DNA from: DATARH01 sp035550515
GTDB lineage: Bacteria > Pseudomonadota > Alphaproteobacteria > ATCC43930 > CGMCC-115725
Reading direction: 5' to 3'
Length of the DNA: 64,000 bases
Assembly: GCA_035550515.1 (NCBI GenBank)
Contig: DASZOZ010000055.1
Coordinates: forward strand, 54,736 to 118,735
Both the position numbers and the translations under genes were made by a program. This document shows, in pieces, positions 17,974-26,416 of the stretch. The first letter of the stretch is position 1; each line of letters starts with the position of its first letter. Under the pieces are notes generated by a model, which searched no databases, had not been told where the DNA came from, and worked only from the letters and a program-made list of their open reading frames with translations.

Positions 17974-18671
17974 GGGGTGTCGTGCTCCGTCGTTGAGGCT
18001 TTACTTGAGGGTTTGCGTTCGCCGATAGCCGCGCCGATGAACACGCAAGCGAGTATTGCGAAGATGTAGGCCTGCACCGCTCCAGTGAGCAGATCGAGCG
18101 CCATCAGCGGTATCGGTACGAGGAAGCCGGCGAGCGACAGGATGATCCCGATGACGAAGACGCCGCTCATGATGTTGCCGAACAGGCGAACGATGAGCGA
18201 GAACGTGCGGGTGATCTGTTCGACGAGGTTGAGCGGGATCATCACCCAGCTCGGCTCGGCGAAGGTTTTGAGATAGCCGGCGATCCCTTGAGCGCGCACG
18301 CCGTAGGCGATGGTCGCGCAGAATACGATGAGCGCGAGTGCTGCATCGGTCTCAATGTGGGCAGTAGGCGGCTCGACGCCGGGAATGAGAGAGGACCAGT
18401 TGGCAATCAGGACGAAGATAAGGATTGTGCCAATCAGCGCGCGATAGGGCGCGGGGTCGGCTTGCATGGTGTCGGCGATTTGGCTGTCGATGGCGCTCAC
18501 CATGGCTTCGAGCGCGGCCTGAGTCCGGGAGGGCTCCAGGGAGAGCCGGCGGGTCGCGAGGTGGGCGAACAGGCCCAGGGCGAGCATGATCGCCCAGGTC
18601 ACCAGCACTGGCGATGTGATCGCCACCGGGCCGACATGGAACAACGGTTCAAGCTTTAGCGGCGAGTTCAT
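17970..18671 (-). CDS. atpB: N-type ATPase a subunit
   Basis: A 233-residue membrane subunit with five to six helices. The essential arginine is in SLIVRLFGNIMSG, after VEQITRTF, and the C-terminal helix pair carries VQAYIFAILACVFIG. It forms the ion half-channels against the c-ring. The ATG at 18671 overlaps the atpR stop by four bases; the longer open frame upstream (to 19010) runs antiparallel to no family sequence and is rejected. Confidence 0.94.
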   Translation of the reverse strand: MNSPLKLEPLFHVGPVAITSPVLVTWAIMLALGLFAHLATRRLSLEPSRTQAALEAMVSAIDSQIADTMQADPAPYRALIGTILIFVLIANWSSLIPGVEPPTAHIETDAALALIVFCATIAYGVRAQGIAGYLKTFAEPSWVMIPLNLVEQITRTFSLIVRLFGNIMSGVFVIGIILSLAGFLVPIPLMALDLLTGAVQAYIFAILACVFIGAAIGERKPSSKASTTEHDTP

Positions 18672-18961
18672 GACCAGCCTCCAGCCCGCCGGAGAAACGG
18701 GCGGCGGACAGCGAGCAGGCCGAGCGCGCCGGCCAGCAGGGTGACGGCGCCGATATGCGCGAGCAGGAACAGTACGAGCCCGACAACCCCGAGACGAACC
18801 AGTTGCAGGCCGAGCGCGAGCGCGAAATTCCGGCCGAGATAAAGTGCGGTGCTCCAGCGCAGCGTGGCGAAGTGCAGCACGCCCACAAGCGCTCCCGCGG
18901 CGAATCCAAGAACGATGTGCGCTGTCGTTGCCACATCCATGCTGTTCAGGATGTTCGTCAT
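18668..18961 (-). CDS. atpR: N-type ATPase accessory membrane protein AtpR
   Basis: A 97-residue protein with three hydrophobic helices, located between atpQ and atpB, which is where N-type operons encode AtpR. Helix 1 contains AHIVLGFAAGALVGVLHF and helix 2 FALALGLQLVRLGVVGLVLF with an embedded Arg. AtpR is specific to N-type operons; a role in c-ring assembly or ion access has been proposed. The start ATG overlaps the atpQ stop (TAATG). Confidence 0.88.
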   Translation of the reverse strand: MTNILNSMDVATTAHIVLGFAAGALVGVLHFATLRWSTALYLGRNFALALGLQLVRLGVVGLVLFLLAHIGAVTLLAGALGLLAVRRPFLRRAGGWS

Positions 18962-19251
18962 TATGGGCGGTGCATCCATTTCCAGGCTGACCACAGCCCG
19001 ATGCCCGCACCGATCATGATCAGCGGCGCCGAAAAGAACACGCCGGTCGCGAAGGTGCGATCGAGCCAGCGGCCGGCAAGCAGCGCGAGCAAGGTCGGAA
19101 CAACGATGGCCCAACCGAGCACACCGATCTGGCCAAGCCGCGCGCCAAGCGAAGGCTCGGGAACCTTCTCACCCTCGGCCGCACGCTCGGCCGCCTGCCG
19201 TGCGGCCTGTGTCATGTGGTCAGAATTGGGTGTCGTTTGCGGGGCGCTCAT
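18961..19251 (-). CDS. atpQ: N-type ATPase accessory protein AtpQ (AtpI-like)
   Basis: A 96-residue protein with an N-terminal hydrophilic part and two membrane helices (IGVLGWAIVVPTLLALLAG and FFSAPLIMIGAGIGLWSAW), the layout of AtpI-like proteins that help assemble the rotor. It lies between atpC and atpR with overlapping start and stop codons on both sides. Confidence 0.87.
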   Translation of the reverse strand: MSAPQTTPNSDHMTQAARQAAERAAEGEKVPEPSLGARLGQIGVLGWAIVVPTLLALLAGRWLDRTFATGVFFSAPLIMIGAGIGLWSAWKWMHRP

Positions 19252-19718
19252 GAAGCATCCTTGCCGAGAATGGCCTCAGCGTGGGCTTCGGTAGTCTGCG
19301 CGCCCGTAGTCTCATTTGGGTGCAGATACCGTATGAGCTGGCGCACGGCATGAGCATGCAGGCGCGTCTGCTCAACGCGCGCGCGCCGGTCGGCGTCCGC
19401 GTCGGCTGTGCGCATGGCCGCCACGTCCGCTTCGAGTTGGGCGAGATCGTCACCTAGCGTCGCCTGGCGGCAGGCAATAGCCACGTCCCGTCCGGCCGTC
19501 ACGGTGAGAACTCCACCGCCGACCACGCAGTAGCGCTCGACGCGGTCCCGGGCGCGCCACCGTATCACCGACGGTGGCAGCACCGTTAGCAGATCAGCAT
19601 GGCCGGGCAGGATGCCGAAGCCGCCGCTTTCGTCCTCCGCTCGCACCGAAAGCACGTCCATCCGGTCCGTGAGAACCATCGAGGGGGTCGTGATGGTGAG
19701 GTGCAGCGGCGCGCTCAT
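19248..19718 (-). CDS. atpC: N-type ATPase epsilon subunit
   Basis: A 156-residue protein. The N-terminal beta sandwich is clear (LHLTITTPSMVL, SGGFGILPGHADLLTVL, YCVVGGGVLTV) and a helical C-terminal part follows. It is second in the operon, which is the N-type order and unlike the housekeeping atpHAGDC order. It connects gamma to the c-ring. Confidence 0.93.
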   Translation of the reverse strand: MSAPLHLTITTPSMVLTDRMDVLSVRAEDESGGFGILPGHADLLTVLPPSVIRWRARDRVERYCVVGGGVLTVTAGRDVAIACRQATLGDDLAQLEADVAAMRTADADADRRARVEQTRLHAHAVRQLIRYLHPNETTGAQTTEAHAEAILGKDAS

Positions 19719-21163
19719 GCGGGTTGCTTCCGGACCGGCGTGGCGAGATTCTGCGCGGGACTGGACTGGCGTGCAGCGCTCTCCTTCTCCCGGGCCTCAT
19801 CGAGCGTGCCAATCATATAGAGCGAGCTTTCCTGCCAATCGTCGCATTCACCGGCGAGGATCGCGCGGCATCCAGTGACGGTGTCGGTGACCGCCACGGA
19901 ACGGCCGGCCACGCCGGTAAACGCTTCCGTGACGCTGAACGGCTGGGTGAGGAAGCGCTGGAGGCGTCGGGCTCGCTGGACGATGCGCCGGTCGTCGGCG
20001 CCAAGTTCCTCGACGCCAAGCAGCGAGATAACGTCCTGCAGTTCGCGATAGTGCTCGATGGTCTGCCGCACCTCGTTGGCTACATCGACGTGTTGTTGCC
20101 CGACGATCAGCGGATCGAGGAGGATCGAGGACGAAGCGATCGGATCCACCGCTGGATACATTCCTTCAGCGGCCATGCTGCGCGAAAGCACAACCATGCT
20201 GTCGACATGGCTGGCGATGGCCGTCACCGCTGGATCCGTGAAGTCGTCGGCCGGCACGTAGACGGCCTCAATGGCTGTGACGGCGGCGCCGCCGACCGAG
20301 GTGATGCGCTCCTGAAGTGCTGCGACCTCGCTCGCGAGCGTGGGCTGGTATCCGACTCGTGAAGGCAGCCGGCCGAGGAGCCCGGACACTTCGGAGCCCG
20401 CCTGGACGAAGCGGAAGATATTGTCCATCAGCAGCAGCACGTTCCGGTGGCCTTCATCGCGGAAATACTCGGCAATGGTGATTGCCGTCATCGGCACACG
20501 CCAACGCGCTCCGGGCGGCTCGTTCATCTGGCCATAGACGAGAACGGTCCGGTCGAGCACTTTCGAGTTGGTCATGTCGAGCAGCATCTCGTGGCCTTCG
20601 CGCGATCGCTCGCCGACTCCAGCAAACACCGAGATGCCTTGGTATGTAGCCACCATGGCGTGGATCAGCTCCATCACCAGGACTGTCTTGCCGACACCCG
20701 CGCCGCCGAACATGGCTGCTTTGCCGCCCTGCGCGAGCGGCGTCAGGAGATCGAGGACCTTGATGCCGGTGGCGAACAGGTTCGTGGCGCCGGTCTGCCG
20801 GGCGAGCGACGGCGCGGCGCGGTGAATGGGTCTGAGTGGAACGTCGGCGGGAAGCTCGCCCAATTTGTCGCCGATCCGCCCGGTAACATCGAGCAACCGC
20901 CCGAGCACTGCGTCACCGACCGGCACGGCAATCGGCCCGCCGATTTTCTTGACCGGATCGCCTCGCCTCAGCCCCGTGGTTGCCTGCAGCGCGATGGTTC
21001 TGACGGTCGTCTCGTTGAGATGGGCCTGCACTTCTGCGATGACTACGCCGCTTTCCTGATCGCGGATCGAGACGGAGTCGTTGATGTCCGGCAAAGCCGC
21101 ATCATGAAAGACGATGTCGATTACCGCCCCTCGAACGGCAGTGACCTGACCATCCGTCTCCAT
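19715..21163 (-). CDS. atpD: N-type ATPase beta subunit, first gene of the operon
   Basis: A 482-residue catalytic subunit with Walker A GGAGVGKT (153-160), the GVGERSREGHE block, VLLLMDNIFRF and the Walker-B-type acidic region. METDGQ at 21163 is chosen as the start because GGAGG lies 7 bases upstream; an upstream Met at 21199 lacks a site. Nine genes follow each other with four-base or one-base overlaps (atpD-C-Q-R-B-E-F-A-G), so translation is coupled. The gap of 150 bases to the upstream gene must hold the promoter, but I see no clear FNR-like box in it. Confidence 0.95.
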   Translation of the reverse strand: METDGQVTAVRGAVIDIVFHDAALPDINDSVSIRDQESGVVIAEVQAHLNETTVRTIALQATTGLRRGDPVKKIGGPIAVPVGDAVLGRLLDVTGRIGDKLGELPADVPLRPIHRAAPSLARQTGATNLFATGIKVLDLLTPLAQGGKAAMFGGAGVGKTVLVMELIHAMVATYQGISVFAGVGERSREGHEMLLDMTNSKVLDRTVLVYGQMNEPPGARWRVPMTAITIAEYFRDEGHRNVLLLMDNIFRFVQAGSEVSGLLGRLPSRVGYQPTLASEVAALQERITSVGGAAVTAIEAVYVPADDFTDPAVTAIASHVDSMVVLSRSMAAEGMYPAVDPIASSSILLDPLIVGQQHVDVANEVRQTIEHYRELQDVISLLGVEELGADDRRIVQRARRLQRFLTQPFSVTEAFTGVAGRSVAVTDTVTGCRAILAGECDDWQESSLYMIGTLDEAREKESAARQSSPAQNLATPVRKQPA

Positions 21164-21313
21164 CGCCGCGCCTCCTAAGACTCCCGACATCGCATACACG
21201 CGCGCGAAGTTCGGCTATTCCGGCTTCGGTCAGTCGCTTCGTCTGGTGGGCCGAACGAGATTATAGGCCGGGCCGCGTTCGACAAAGCGACGTTGTAAAC
21301 TGGCAGAGCCGGT

Positions 21314-22036
21314 CTAGGCGTGGTGCGCGCGAGCGACGGCGGCCGGCGCCACGCGACGCCAGGCGAGATGTTCGTAGATTCCGCTCCAATAAAGACCGAA
21401 GGCGAAACCGAACAGCAACTCTTCCACGGGAATACCCACGACAAAAAGGCCTGAGAGATCGGCGAGATTCCAGACCCGATTGATATATCCCGGTGCTGAC
21501 CACTCCAAAAGAAGCATAAACAATGCATAGTAGCTGGCGAACAACGCGCCTCCGGCAAGAGTATTTTGCATGAGATCGGGGCGGCACGCGACCGTTGCTG
21601 CGCCGCCGAGCAACATCGCGAGGATCGCGGGATAGATCGGATTCCATCCGAGGAGGTAAAGTGCTGGAAAGGCGATAACCGGAGCGAGGAGCGCCACCCG
21701 ATGATATCGGTGGCGGTGCGCATGTCGCTCCGCCAGTCGGATCGGCGCCAGCGCTTGGCGCATGAGCGCAACGTACAGGACGACTCCGACGCCGCCCAAG
21801 GCAAAGCAAAAGATAAGACTCTCGATGTCAAATCCTGTTCTCCACGCCAAGTCGAAGAGACTCGGCGGGTTCCAGTATCGGGGCACGAAGATCGGTTCGG
21901 TAAGTCCGAAGGGCATCGTCAGGACGCTGGCTAACGTCATGAGACGGCCTAGACGCCGATAATAAAGACGCAACGCAAGCCAAGGAACGAGAAATGCACT
22001 TGCCCAGATCAGCCATACATACTTTTCCGGCAGCAT
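21314..22036 (-). CDS. Lycopene cyclase domain-like membrane protein
   Basis: A 240-residue protein with about six or seven hydrophobic helices. The segment FVVGIPVEELLFGFAFGLY carries the PxEE motif of CrtYc/CrtYd-type and fungal lycopene cyclases, and an internal FGLTEPIFVPRYWNP segment resembles the equivalent motif of the other half-domain. No other carotenoid gene is in the window, so cyclisation of lycopene is not supported by context. It lies upstream of the N-ATPase operon on the same strand and could share its transcript. Confidence 0.65.
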   Translation of the reverse strand: MLPEKYVWLIWASAFLVPWLALRLYYRRLGRLMTLASVLTMPFGLTEPIFVPRYWNPPSLFDLAWRTGFDIESLIFCFALGGVGVVLYVALMRQALAPIRLAERHAHRHRYHRVALLAPVIAFPALYLLGWNPIYPAILAMLLGGAATVACRPDLMQNTLAGGALFASYYALFMLLLEWSAPGYINRVWNLADLSGLFVVGIPVEELLFGFAFGLYWSGIYEHLAWRRVAPAAVARAHHA

Positions 22037-22058
22037 CGTCGGTCACGGAGGCCAAATA

Positions 22059-22442
22059 TCAGCAGCCGCGATGGTGATGTCGCTGCCGTTGATCTGAAGG
22101 CGCCGCTCCGACAGGAACGCCCTGGTCAGATGACGATCCGGCATACTTCTCAGGATGCGCCTCGAACTCGTTCCGGTTCTCGGCGCTTTCGAAAAAGTAG
22201 GCGCGGTCGTGATAAACGCTGGAAATCCGTGCGCCGGTTGAGGCGAGGCTGTGCCCGCTGACGGGATCGGACACCGGACGATATCCTTGATCGTTTGTGA
22301 TCGGTGTCCTGTCGTCGCTTCTGTCCGAATGCTCCGGGGAGCGTCTGCTGCGGCCCATTCCGCAACCGCCCATGCGGCTCATGAACAGGAACAGCGCAAT
22401 TGCACCGACGATCCAGAGCCAATTTTGACTGAGCCACGCCAT
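22059..22442 (-). CDS. Membrane-anchored YHS-like domain protein
   Basis: A 127-residue protein. One N-terminal membrane helix (WLWIVGAIALFLFMSRM) is followed by a polar linker and a YHS-like domain, DPVSGHSLAST with VYHDRAYFFESAENRNEFEA and PEKYAG. The usual metal-binding Cys of DPVCGM is Ser here. The tail is His-rich (QRQRHHHRGC). AAGGAG lies 6 bases before ATG 22442, which decides the start. YHS domains are metal-related; this is one of four YHS sequences on the island. Confidence 0.82.
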   Translation of the reverse strand: MAWLSQNWLWIVGAIALFLFMSRMGGCGMGRSRRSPEHSDRSDDRTPITNDQGYRPVSDPVSGHSLASTGARISSVYHDRAYFFESAENRNEFEAHPEKYAGSSSDQGVPVGAAPSDQRQRHHHRGC

Positions 22443-22465
22443 GACGATCTCCTTCACGATTTGAA

Positions 22466-24034
22466 CTAATGATGCCCCGGATAGCCTGATGGGCATTGAG
22501 TTGGGTCAAGTCCGACCGCCGCGGGGTCGGGAGAGGAGGACGAGAACTCTGTCGGCTGCGGTGTCATCGAATGAACGGGAATCTCGCCGAGATCGGATGC
22601 ACCTGAGCGGCACGAAGAGCGAGTGAGGTAGTCCCGTGTGATTGGGACCGCGTCGATACGTTTCGCGAGTTGAATTTGAAAGACGACAAGGCCGGAGTGG
22701 CGGAACCCGGCCTCGCATCCCGCCAGGTAGAATTCCCACATCCGACAGAAGCGATCATCGTAGACCGGCTCGAGCTTATGACGGTTTGCCATAAAGCGCT
22801 GACGCCATGCTTTGAGGGTTTCGGCATAGTGCAAGCGCAGCACCTCGATATCCGTGATGCAAAGGCCGGCTTGCTCAATCATCGGCACGATTTCGGATAG
22901 CGCGGGCGTATAGCCGCCCGGGAAGATGTAGCGCTCGATCCAAGGATGTGCGGCACCGGGACCATCGGCCGCGCCGATGGTATGCACTAGCGCGACGCCC
23001 TCGTCGGTCAAAAGAGACGCGATCTTGCGGAAGTATTCGCGATAATGTCCGACTCCAACATGCTCGAACATCCCAACGGACACAATCCGATCGTAGGTAT
23101 TGGTCGCGTGCCGATAATCTTGCAGGTGAAAGCGCACGCGCTCGGGAACTCCGGACTCCGCCGCGCGCTTGGCTGCGTAGTCGTGCTGTCGCGTGGAAAG
23201 GGTGATGCCTGTAACGTCGACGCCGGCATGCTCGGCGAGATAAAGAGCCAGCCCTCCCCAGCCGGAGCCGATATCGAGAACAGTTTGACCAGCGCGCAGG
23301 AGAAGCTTTTCGGCAATGTGCCGCTTCTTCTGGGCCTGAGCGACTTCGAGCGGATCATCAGGTGATCTGAAGTAGGCGCAGGAATATTGCTTATCGGCAT
23401 CCAAGAACAATTCGTAGAGTCTATCGGACAAATCGTAATGGTGCGCGACATTTGCGCGAGCGACGGCCACTGGATTATGTTGTGCGATACGCCGCAAAGC
23501 GTGGCGAACCTTTTGCCGTATTCGTTGAATCCAGTGCCCCTTCTGCAAAGCAAGGTTCTTAAGGCACAGGTCGAGCAAGCCGGCGACGTCACCCTTTTCG
23601 ACGCGCAGCGTTCCATCCATGAACGCTTCGCCGAACGCCATGTCAGGGTTGAGGGCGATCCGCTGGGCGGTCCGCCACCTGGAAATGCGCACCGTGACCG
23701 AAGGCTCCCCGCGACCAACGGTGTGGGACTCTCCTGCGGGATCGATGATCGTTAGGCTGCCGACGCGAATGATCTGCCGAAGGAGGCCTAGCAAGAGCCA
23801 CAGGTTCCATCTCTCGCCCAACCGCCTTGCCGGTTTCGGGGCTGAAGTCCGCCGCTCGAGCTGTTCGGATGCTGGCTCCGCGCCTGCACTTATCTCTGGC
23901 TGCGCATCGTAGGGATGCGCGTAAGAGGAAGCGCCCTCAAAGGCCGCGAATCCGGACGGGGCGGCCTGACGGCGCTCGGCAACGAGGACGGCGCCTTGGG
24001 CTATGGGGTCGGGTGTGAACGACGCTCGGGTCAT
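22466..24034 (-). CDS. cfa: Cyclopropane-fatty-acyl-phospholipid synthase
   Basis: A 522-residue SAM-dependent enzyme that methylenates unsaturated membrane phospholipids. The SAM site is VLDIGSGWGGLAL; the acceptor-side motifs AHHYDLSDRLYELFL, YSCAYFR and SVGMFEHVG and the C-terminal RMWEFYLAGCEAGFR are all present. It has an N-terminal extension of about 80 residues and a Ser/Pro-rich tail of about 50 that overlaps no other domain. Cyclopropanation protects membranes against acid, solvents and starvation. An FNR-like box lies about 48 bases upstream of the start. Confidence 0.93.
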   Translation of the reverse strand: MTRASFTPDPIAQGAVLVAERRQAAPSGFAAFEGASSYAHPYDAQPEISAGAEPASEQLERRTSAPKPARRLGERWNLWLLLGLLRQIIRVGSLTIIDPAGESHTVGRGEPSVTVRISRWRTAQRIALNPDMAFGEAFMDGTLRVEKGDVAGLLDLCLKNLALQKGHWIQRIRQKVRHALRRIAQHNPVAVARANVAHHYDLSDRLYELFLDADKQYSCAYFRSPDDPLEVAQAQKKRHIAEKLLLRAGQTVLDIGSGWGGLALYLAEHAGVDVTGITLSTRQHDYAAKRAAESGVPERVRFHLQDYRHATNTYDRIVSVGMFEHVGVGHYREYFRKIASLLTDEGVALVHTIGAADGPGAAHPWIERYIFPGGYTPALSEIVPMIEQAGLCITDIEVLRLHYAETLKAWRQRFMANRHKLEPVYDDRFCRMWEFYLAGCEAGFRHSGLVVFQIQLAKRIDAVPITRDYLTRSSCRSGASDLGEIPVHSMTPQPTEFSSSSPDPAAVGLDPTQCPSGYPGHH

Positions 24035-24081
24035 GACATTCCTTTGTCCGATTTCGATGCGCCATTCGCCCTCGGCATTCT

Positions 24082-24095
24082 TTAACCCACATCAA
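24082..24095. promoter_or_regulatory. FNR/FixK-like box between cfa and the copper module
   Basis: TTAAC-CCAC-ATCAA within TTTAACCCACATCAAAGAGG. It lies between the divergent cfa gene and the Met/His-rich gene, so it could serve either. Confidence 0.6.
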
Positions 24096-24146
24096 AGAGG
24101 TTCCGGCGGCCCTCCAAGTACATCTTCTCCAGACTTTGCGTCGTCG

Positions 24147-24168
24147 CGCGCTGAGACCTCCCAGCGCG
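24147..24168. other. Hairpin in the leader of the Met/His-rich gene
   Basis: A perfect 7-bp inverted repeat, CGCGCTG (24147-24153) and CAGCGCG (24162-24168) with an 8-base loop, 23 bases before the ATG at 24191. No T-run follows, so it is not a simple terminator. Confidence 0.4.
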
Positions 24169-24190
24169 TCGAATTGTAAGGAGAGATGCC

Positions 24191-24514
24191 ATGCGCTTCT
24201 TCACCCCGACGGCGGGCCTTGTGCTTGCTGCTATCCTCCAAATCACGGCTCCCGTGGCGAATGCGCAGCAAAGCGCCCCGTCACCCGGATCGCTTGCACC
24301 GGGACAAACGCAGATGGGACCGGGCATGGGCGGAATGGACCACATGAAGTGTCCCGACCCGAAGAAGTGCTCAGATCATATGAAGGGTATGGATCATTCG
24401 ATGATGGGCCAAGGCATGGGACAGATGACCATGCCGCCCAGCGGTCAGCCTCAAACGGATCCGCCGAAAGACGGCGCGACGAAGCACAACCATTCCCATC
24501 CGCAATCGAACTGA
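24191..24514 (+). CDS. Secreted Met/His-rich protein of a copper module
   Basis: A 107-residue protein with a signal peptide (LVLAAILQITAPVANAQ). The mature part is low in complexity and rich in Met, His, Gly and Lys: MGPGMGGMDHMKC, CSDHMKGMDHSMMG and a terminal THNHSH-like His cluster (KHNHSHPQSN). Such MxxM and HxxM patterns bind Cu(I). AAGGAGAG lies 5 bases before the ATG. It leads the copper module (CopA, CopB, cytochrome c). I infer a periplasmic copper buffer or chaperone. Confidence 0.75.
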   Translation: MRFFTPTAGLVLAAILQITAPVANAQQSAPSPGSLAPGQTQMGPGMGGMDHMKCPDPKKCSDHMKGMDHSMMGQGMGQMTMPPSGQPQTDPPKDGATKHNHSHPQSN

Positions 24515-24652
24515 GCACGTCAAATTGTCCATTGGGACGGGTGGCGTGTGTCGGTAAGGCCGGGTTTCGGACCGGCGGATCTAAGTTGAGTCGGATAGCC
24601 GGCCTGGTTGTGACCGATGCAAGCTGGTGTGGACAACGACGGACGGTAGACC

Positions 24653-26416
24653 ATGGGCGACGTAAGTAGACGAGAGATTTTGAAACGCGCAGCCGTCGGT
24701 GGCGGCCTTAGCATGCTGCCGTGGCTACCAGCCTGGGCCCAGCCGGTCTCGTCGGGCCTTGCGGCGCCGCTGCCAAGCCTGAGCGGGACGGATATCGCAT
24801 TGCGCATCGCACGCCTGACCATCGAGGCGGATGGGCGGCAGAGCCGGGCAATTGGGATTAACGGGACTGTGCCGGGGCCAGTGTTGCGGTTGAAGCAGGG
24901 AACGACGGTGCGCTTCGCCGTCACCAACGATCTCGACGAGAGCAGTTCGATCCATTGGCATGGGATACTCGTGCCGCCAGACATGGATGGCGTTCCTGGC
25001 GTGAGCTTTCCCGGCATCGCGCCGCGCTCGACCTTCGTCTACGAGTTTCCGATCAAACAAGCCGGCACCTATTGGTATCACAGCCACAGCGGGCTGCAGG
25101 AGCAGATGGGCCATTACGCCCCCATCGTTATCGATCCTGAAGGTTCCGATCCGGTTGCCTATGACCGCGAGCACGTGATCATGCTGTCTGACCACAGCGC
25201 GATGGCGCCGGAGGAGATTTTTCGCCGTCTGAAGCTGCAGCCGGATTATTTCAATTACCAGAAGCAAACCTTGGCCGGCCTGATTGCCGGCCGTGACCAG
25301 CCGCTGGGCGAACGGTTGCGTTGGGCCGCCATGCGCATGTCGCCGACCGACATTTCCGACGTGACCGGAGCAGCCTACACCTATCTCGTTAATGGTCATG
25401 GCCCAGCCGACAACTGGACAGCACTGTTCTCGCCTGGCGAGCGGGTGCGGCTGCGCCTGATCAATGCAGCCGCCATGACCACGTTCAACGTGCGTATCCC
25501 CGGGCTTCCGCTGACCGTCGTGCAAGCCGACGGTCAGGACATTCGTCCTGTGGAAACCGACGAGATACAGATCGCCGTTGCCGAGACTTACGACGTAATC
25601 GTCACGCCCCGGGGCGACCGCGCCTATACGCTCGTGGGCGAGGCGCTCGATCGTTCGGGCATGGCCCGCGCGACGCTCGCGCCGCGGGTCGGGATGACGG
25701 CGCCGGTCCCGCCGCTACGCGACCGCCCCTTGGCGACCATGAAGGACATGGGCATGGGCGGCATGGCGATGTCGGGCGGCGCCATGCCCGGTATGGACCA
25801 CGGCGCCATGGGCGGAATGAGCGGGATGAATCATTCCTCCAGCAGCGGCAGCATGGACATGAACATGCGCGCCGGGTCGAAAGCGCCCGAAGTGGCGATG
25901 GGACCGGGCGTACAGACCATCTCGCCCATGCCGGTGGATCGCACTGGCGACCGCGGCCAGGGCCTCGAGAACGTCAAACATCGCGTGCTGGTATATCGCG
26001 AGCTCGTGGCGCTTCGGCGAAATCCCGATGTGCGCGCGCCGTCTCGCGCGATTGCGATTCACCTGACCGGCAACATGGAACGCTACATGTGGTCGCTCGA
26101 CGGCGTGAAAATGAGCGACGCCAAGACTCCAATCCCGTTCCGGAAAGATGAACGGGTCCGCATCACGCTCGTCAATGACACCATGATGGGGCATCCGATC
26201 CATCTCCACGGGCATTTCTTTGATTTGGTAACGGGGCATGGTGATCACGCTCCGCTTAAACACACGGTGATGGTGCAGCCAGGTGGGACGGTAAGTTTCG
26301 ATTTCACCGCCAACGTCGTCGGCGATTGGGCCTTCCACTGTCATCTGGCCTATCACATGGCGGCTGGGATGATGCGAGTTTTCAGCATCCGCCCCACCGG
26401 GGAGAAGCCGGCATGA
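24653..26416 (+). CDS. copA: CopA-type multicopper oxidase
   Basis: A 587-residue periplasmic oxidase that probably converts Cu(I) to the less toxic Cu(II). A Tat signal (SRREILKR, Arg6-Arg7) exports the folded protein. All four copper-binding segments are present: HWHGILVPPDMDG, YWYHSHSGLQEQMG, HPIHLHGHFFDL and HCHLAYHMAAGMM, giving type 1 and trinuclear sites. A Met/His-rich insert at about residues 361-405 (MGMGGMAMSGGAMPGMDH) is the usual extra Cu(I) region of CopA/PcoA. Its stop overlaps the copB start by four bases. Confidence 0.95.
   Translation: MGDVSRREILKRAAVGGGLSMLPWLPAWAQPVSSGLAAPLPSLSGTDIALRIARLTIEADGRQSRAIGINGTVPGPVLRLKQGTTVRFAVTNDLDESSSIHWHGILVPPDMDGVPGVSFPGIAPRSTFVYEFPIKQAGTYWYHSHSGLQEQMGHYAPIVIDPEGSDPVAYDREHVIMLSDHSAMAPEEIFRRLKLQPDYFNYQKQTLAGLIAGRDQPLGERLRWAAMRMSPTDISDVTGAAYTYLVNGHGPADNWTALFSPGERVRLRLINAAAMTTFNVRIPGLPLTVVQADGQDIRPVETDEIQIAVAETYDVIVTPRGDRAYTLVGEALDRSGMARATLAPRVGMTAPVPPLRDRPLATMKDMGMGGMAMSGGAMPGMDHGAMGGMSGMNHSSSSGSMDMNMRAGSKAPEVAMGPGVQTISPMPVDRTGDRGQGLENVKHRVLVYRELVALRRNPDVRAPSRAIAIHLTGNMERYMWSLDGVKMSDAKTPIPFRKDERVRITLVNDTMMGHPIHLHGHFFDLVTGHGDHAPLKHTVMVQPGGTVSFDFTANVVGDWAFHCHLAYHMAAGMMRVFSIRPTGEKPA

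Noticed and set aside
17970..19010. A longer AtpB start at 19010
   Set aside because: The upstream 113 codons overlap atpR and atpQ and have no membrane protein character; the coupled ATG at 18671 fits the family length.
24147..24168. Rho-independent terminator
   Set aside because: The stem is good but no T-run follows on either strand and it lies in a 5' leader between divergent genes.
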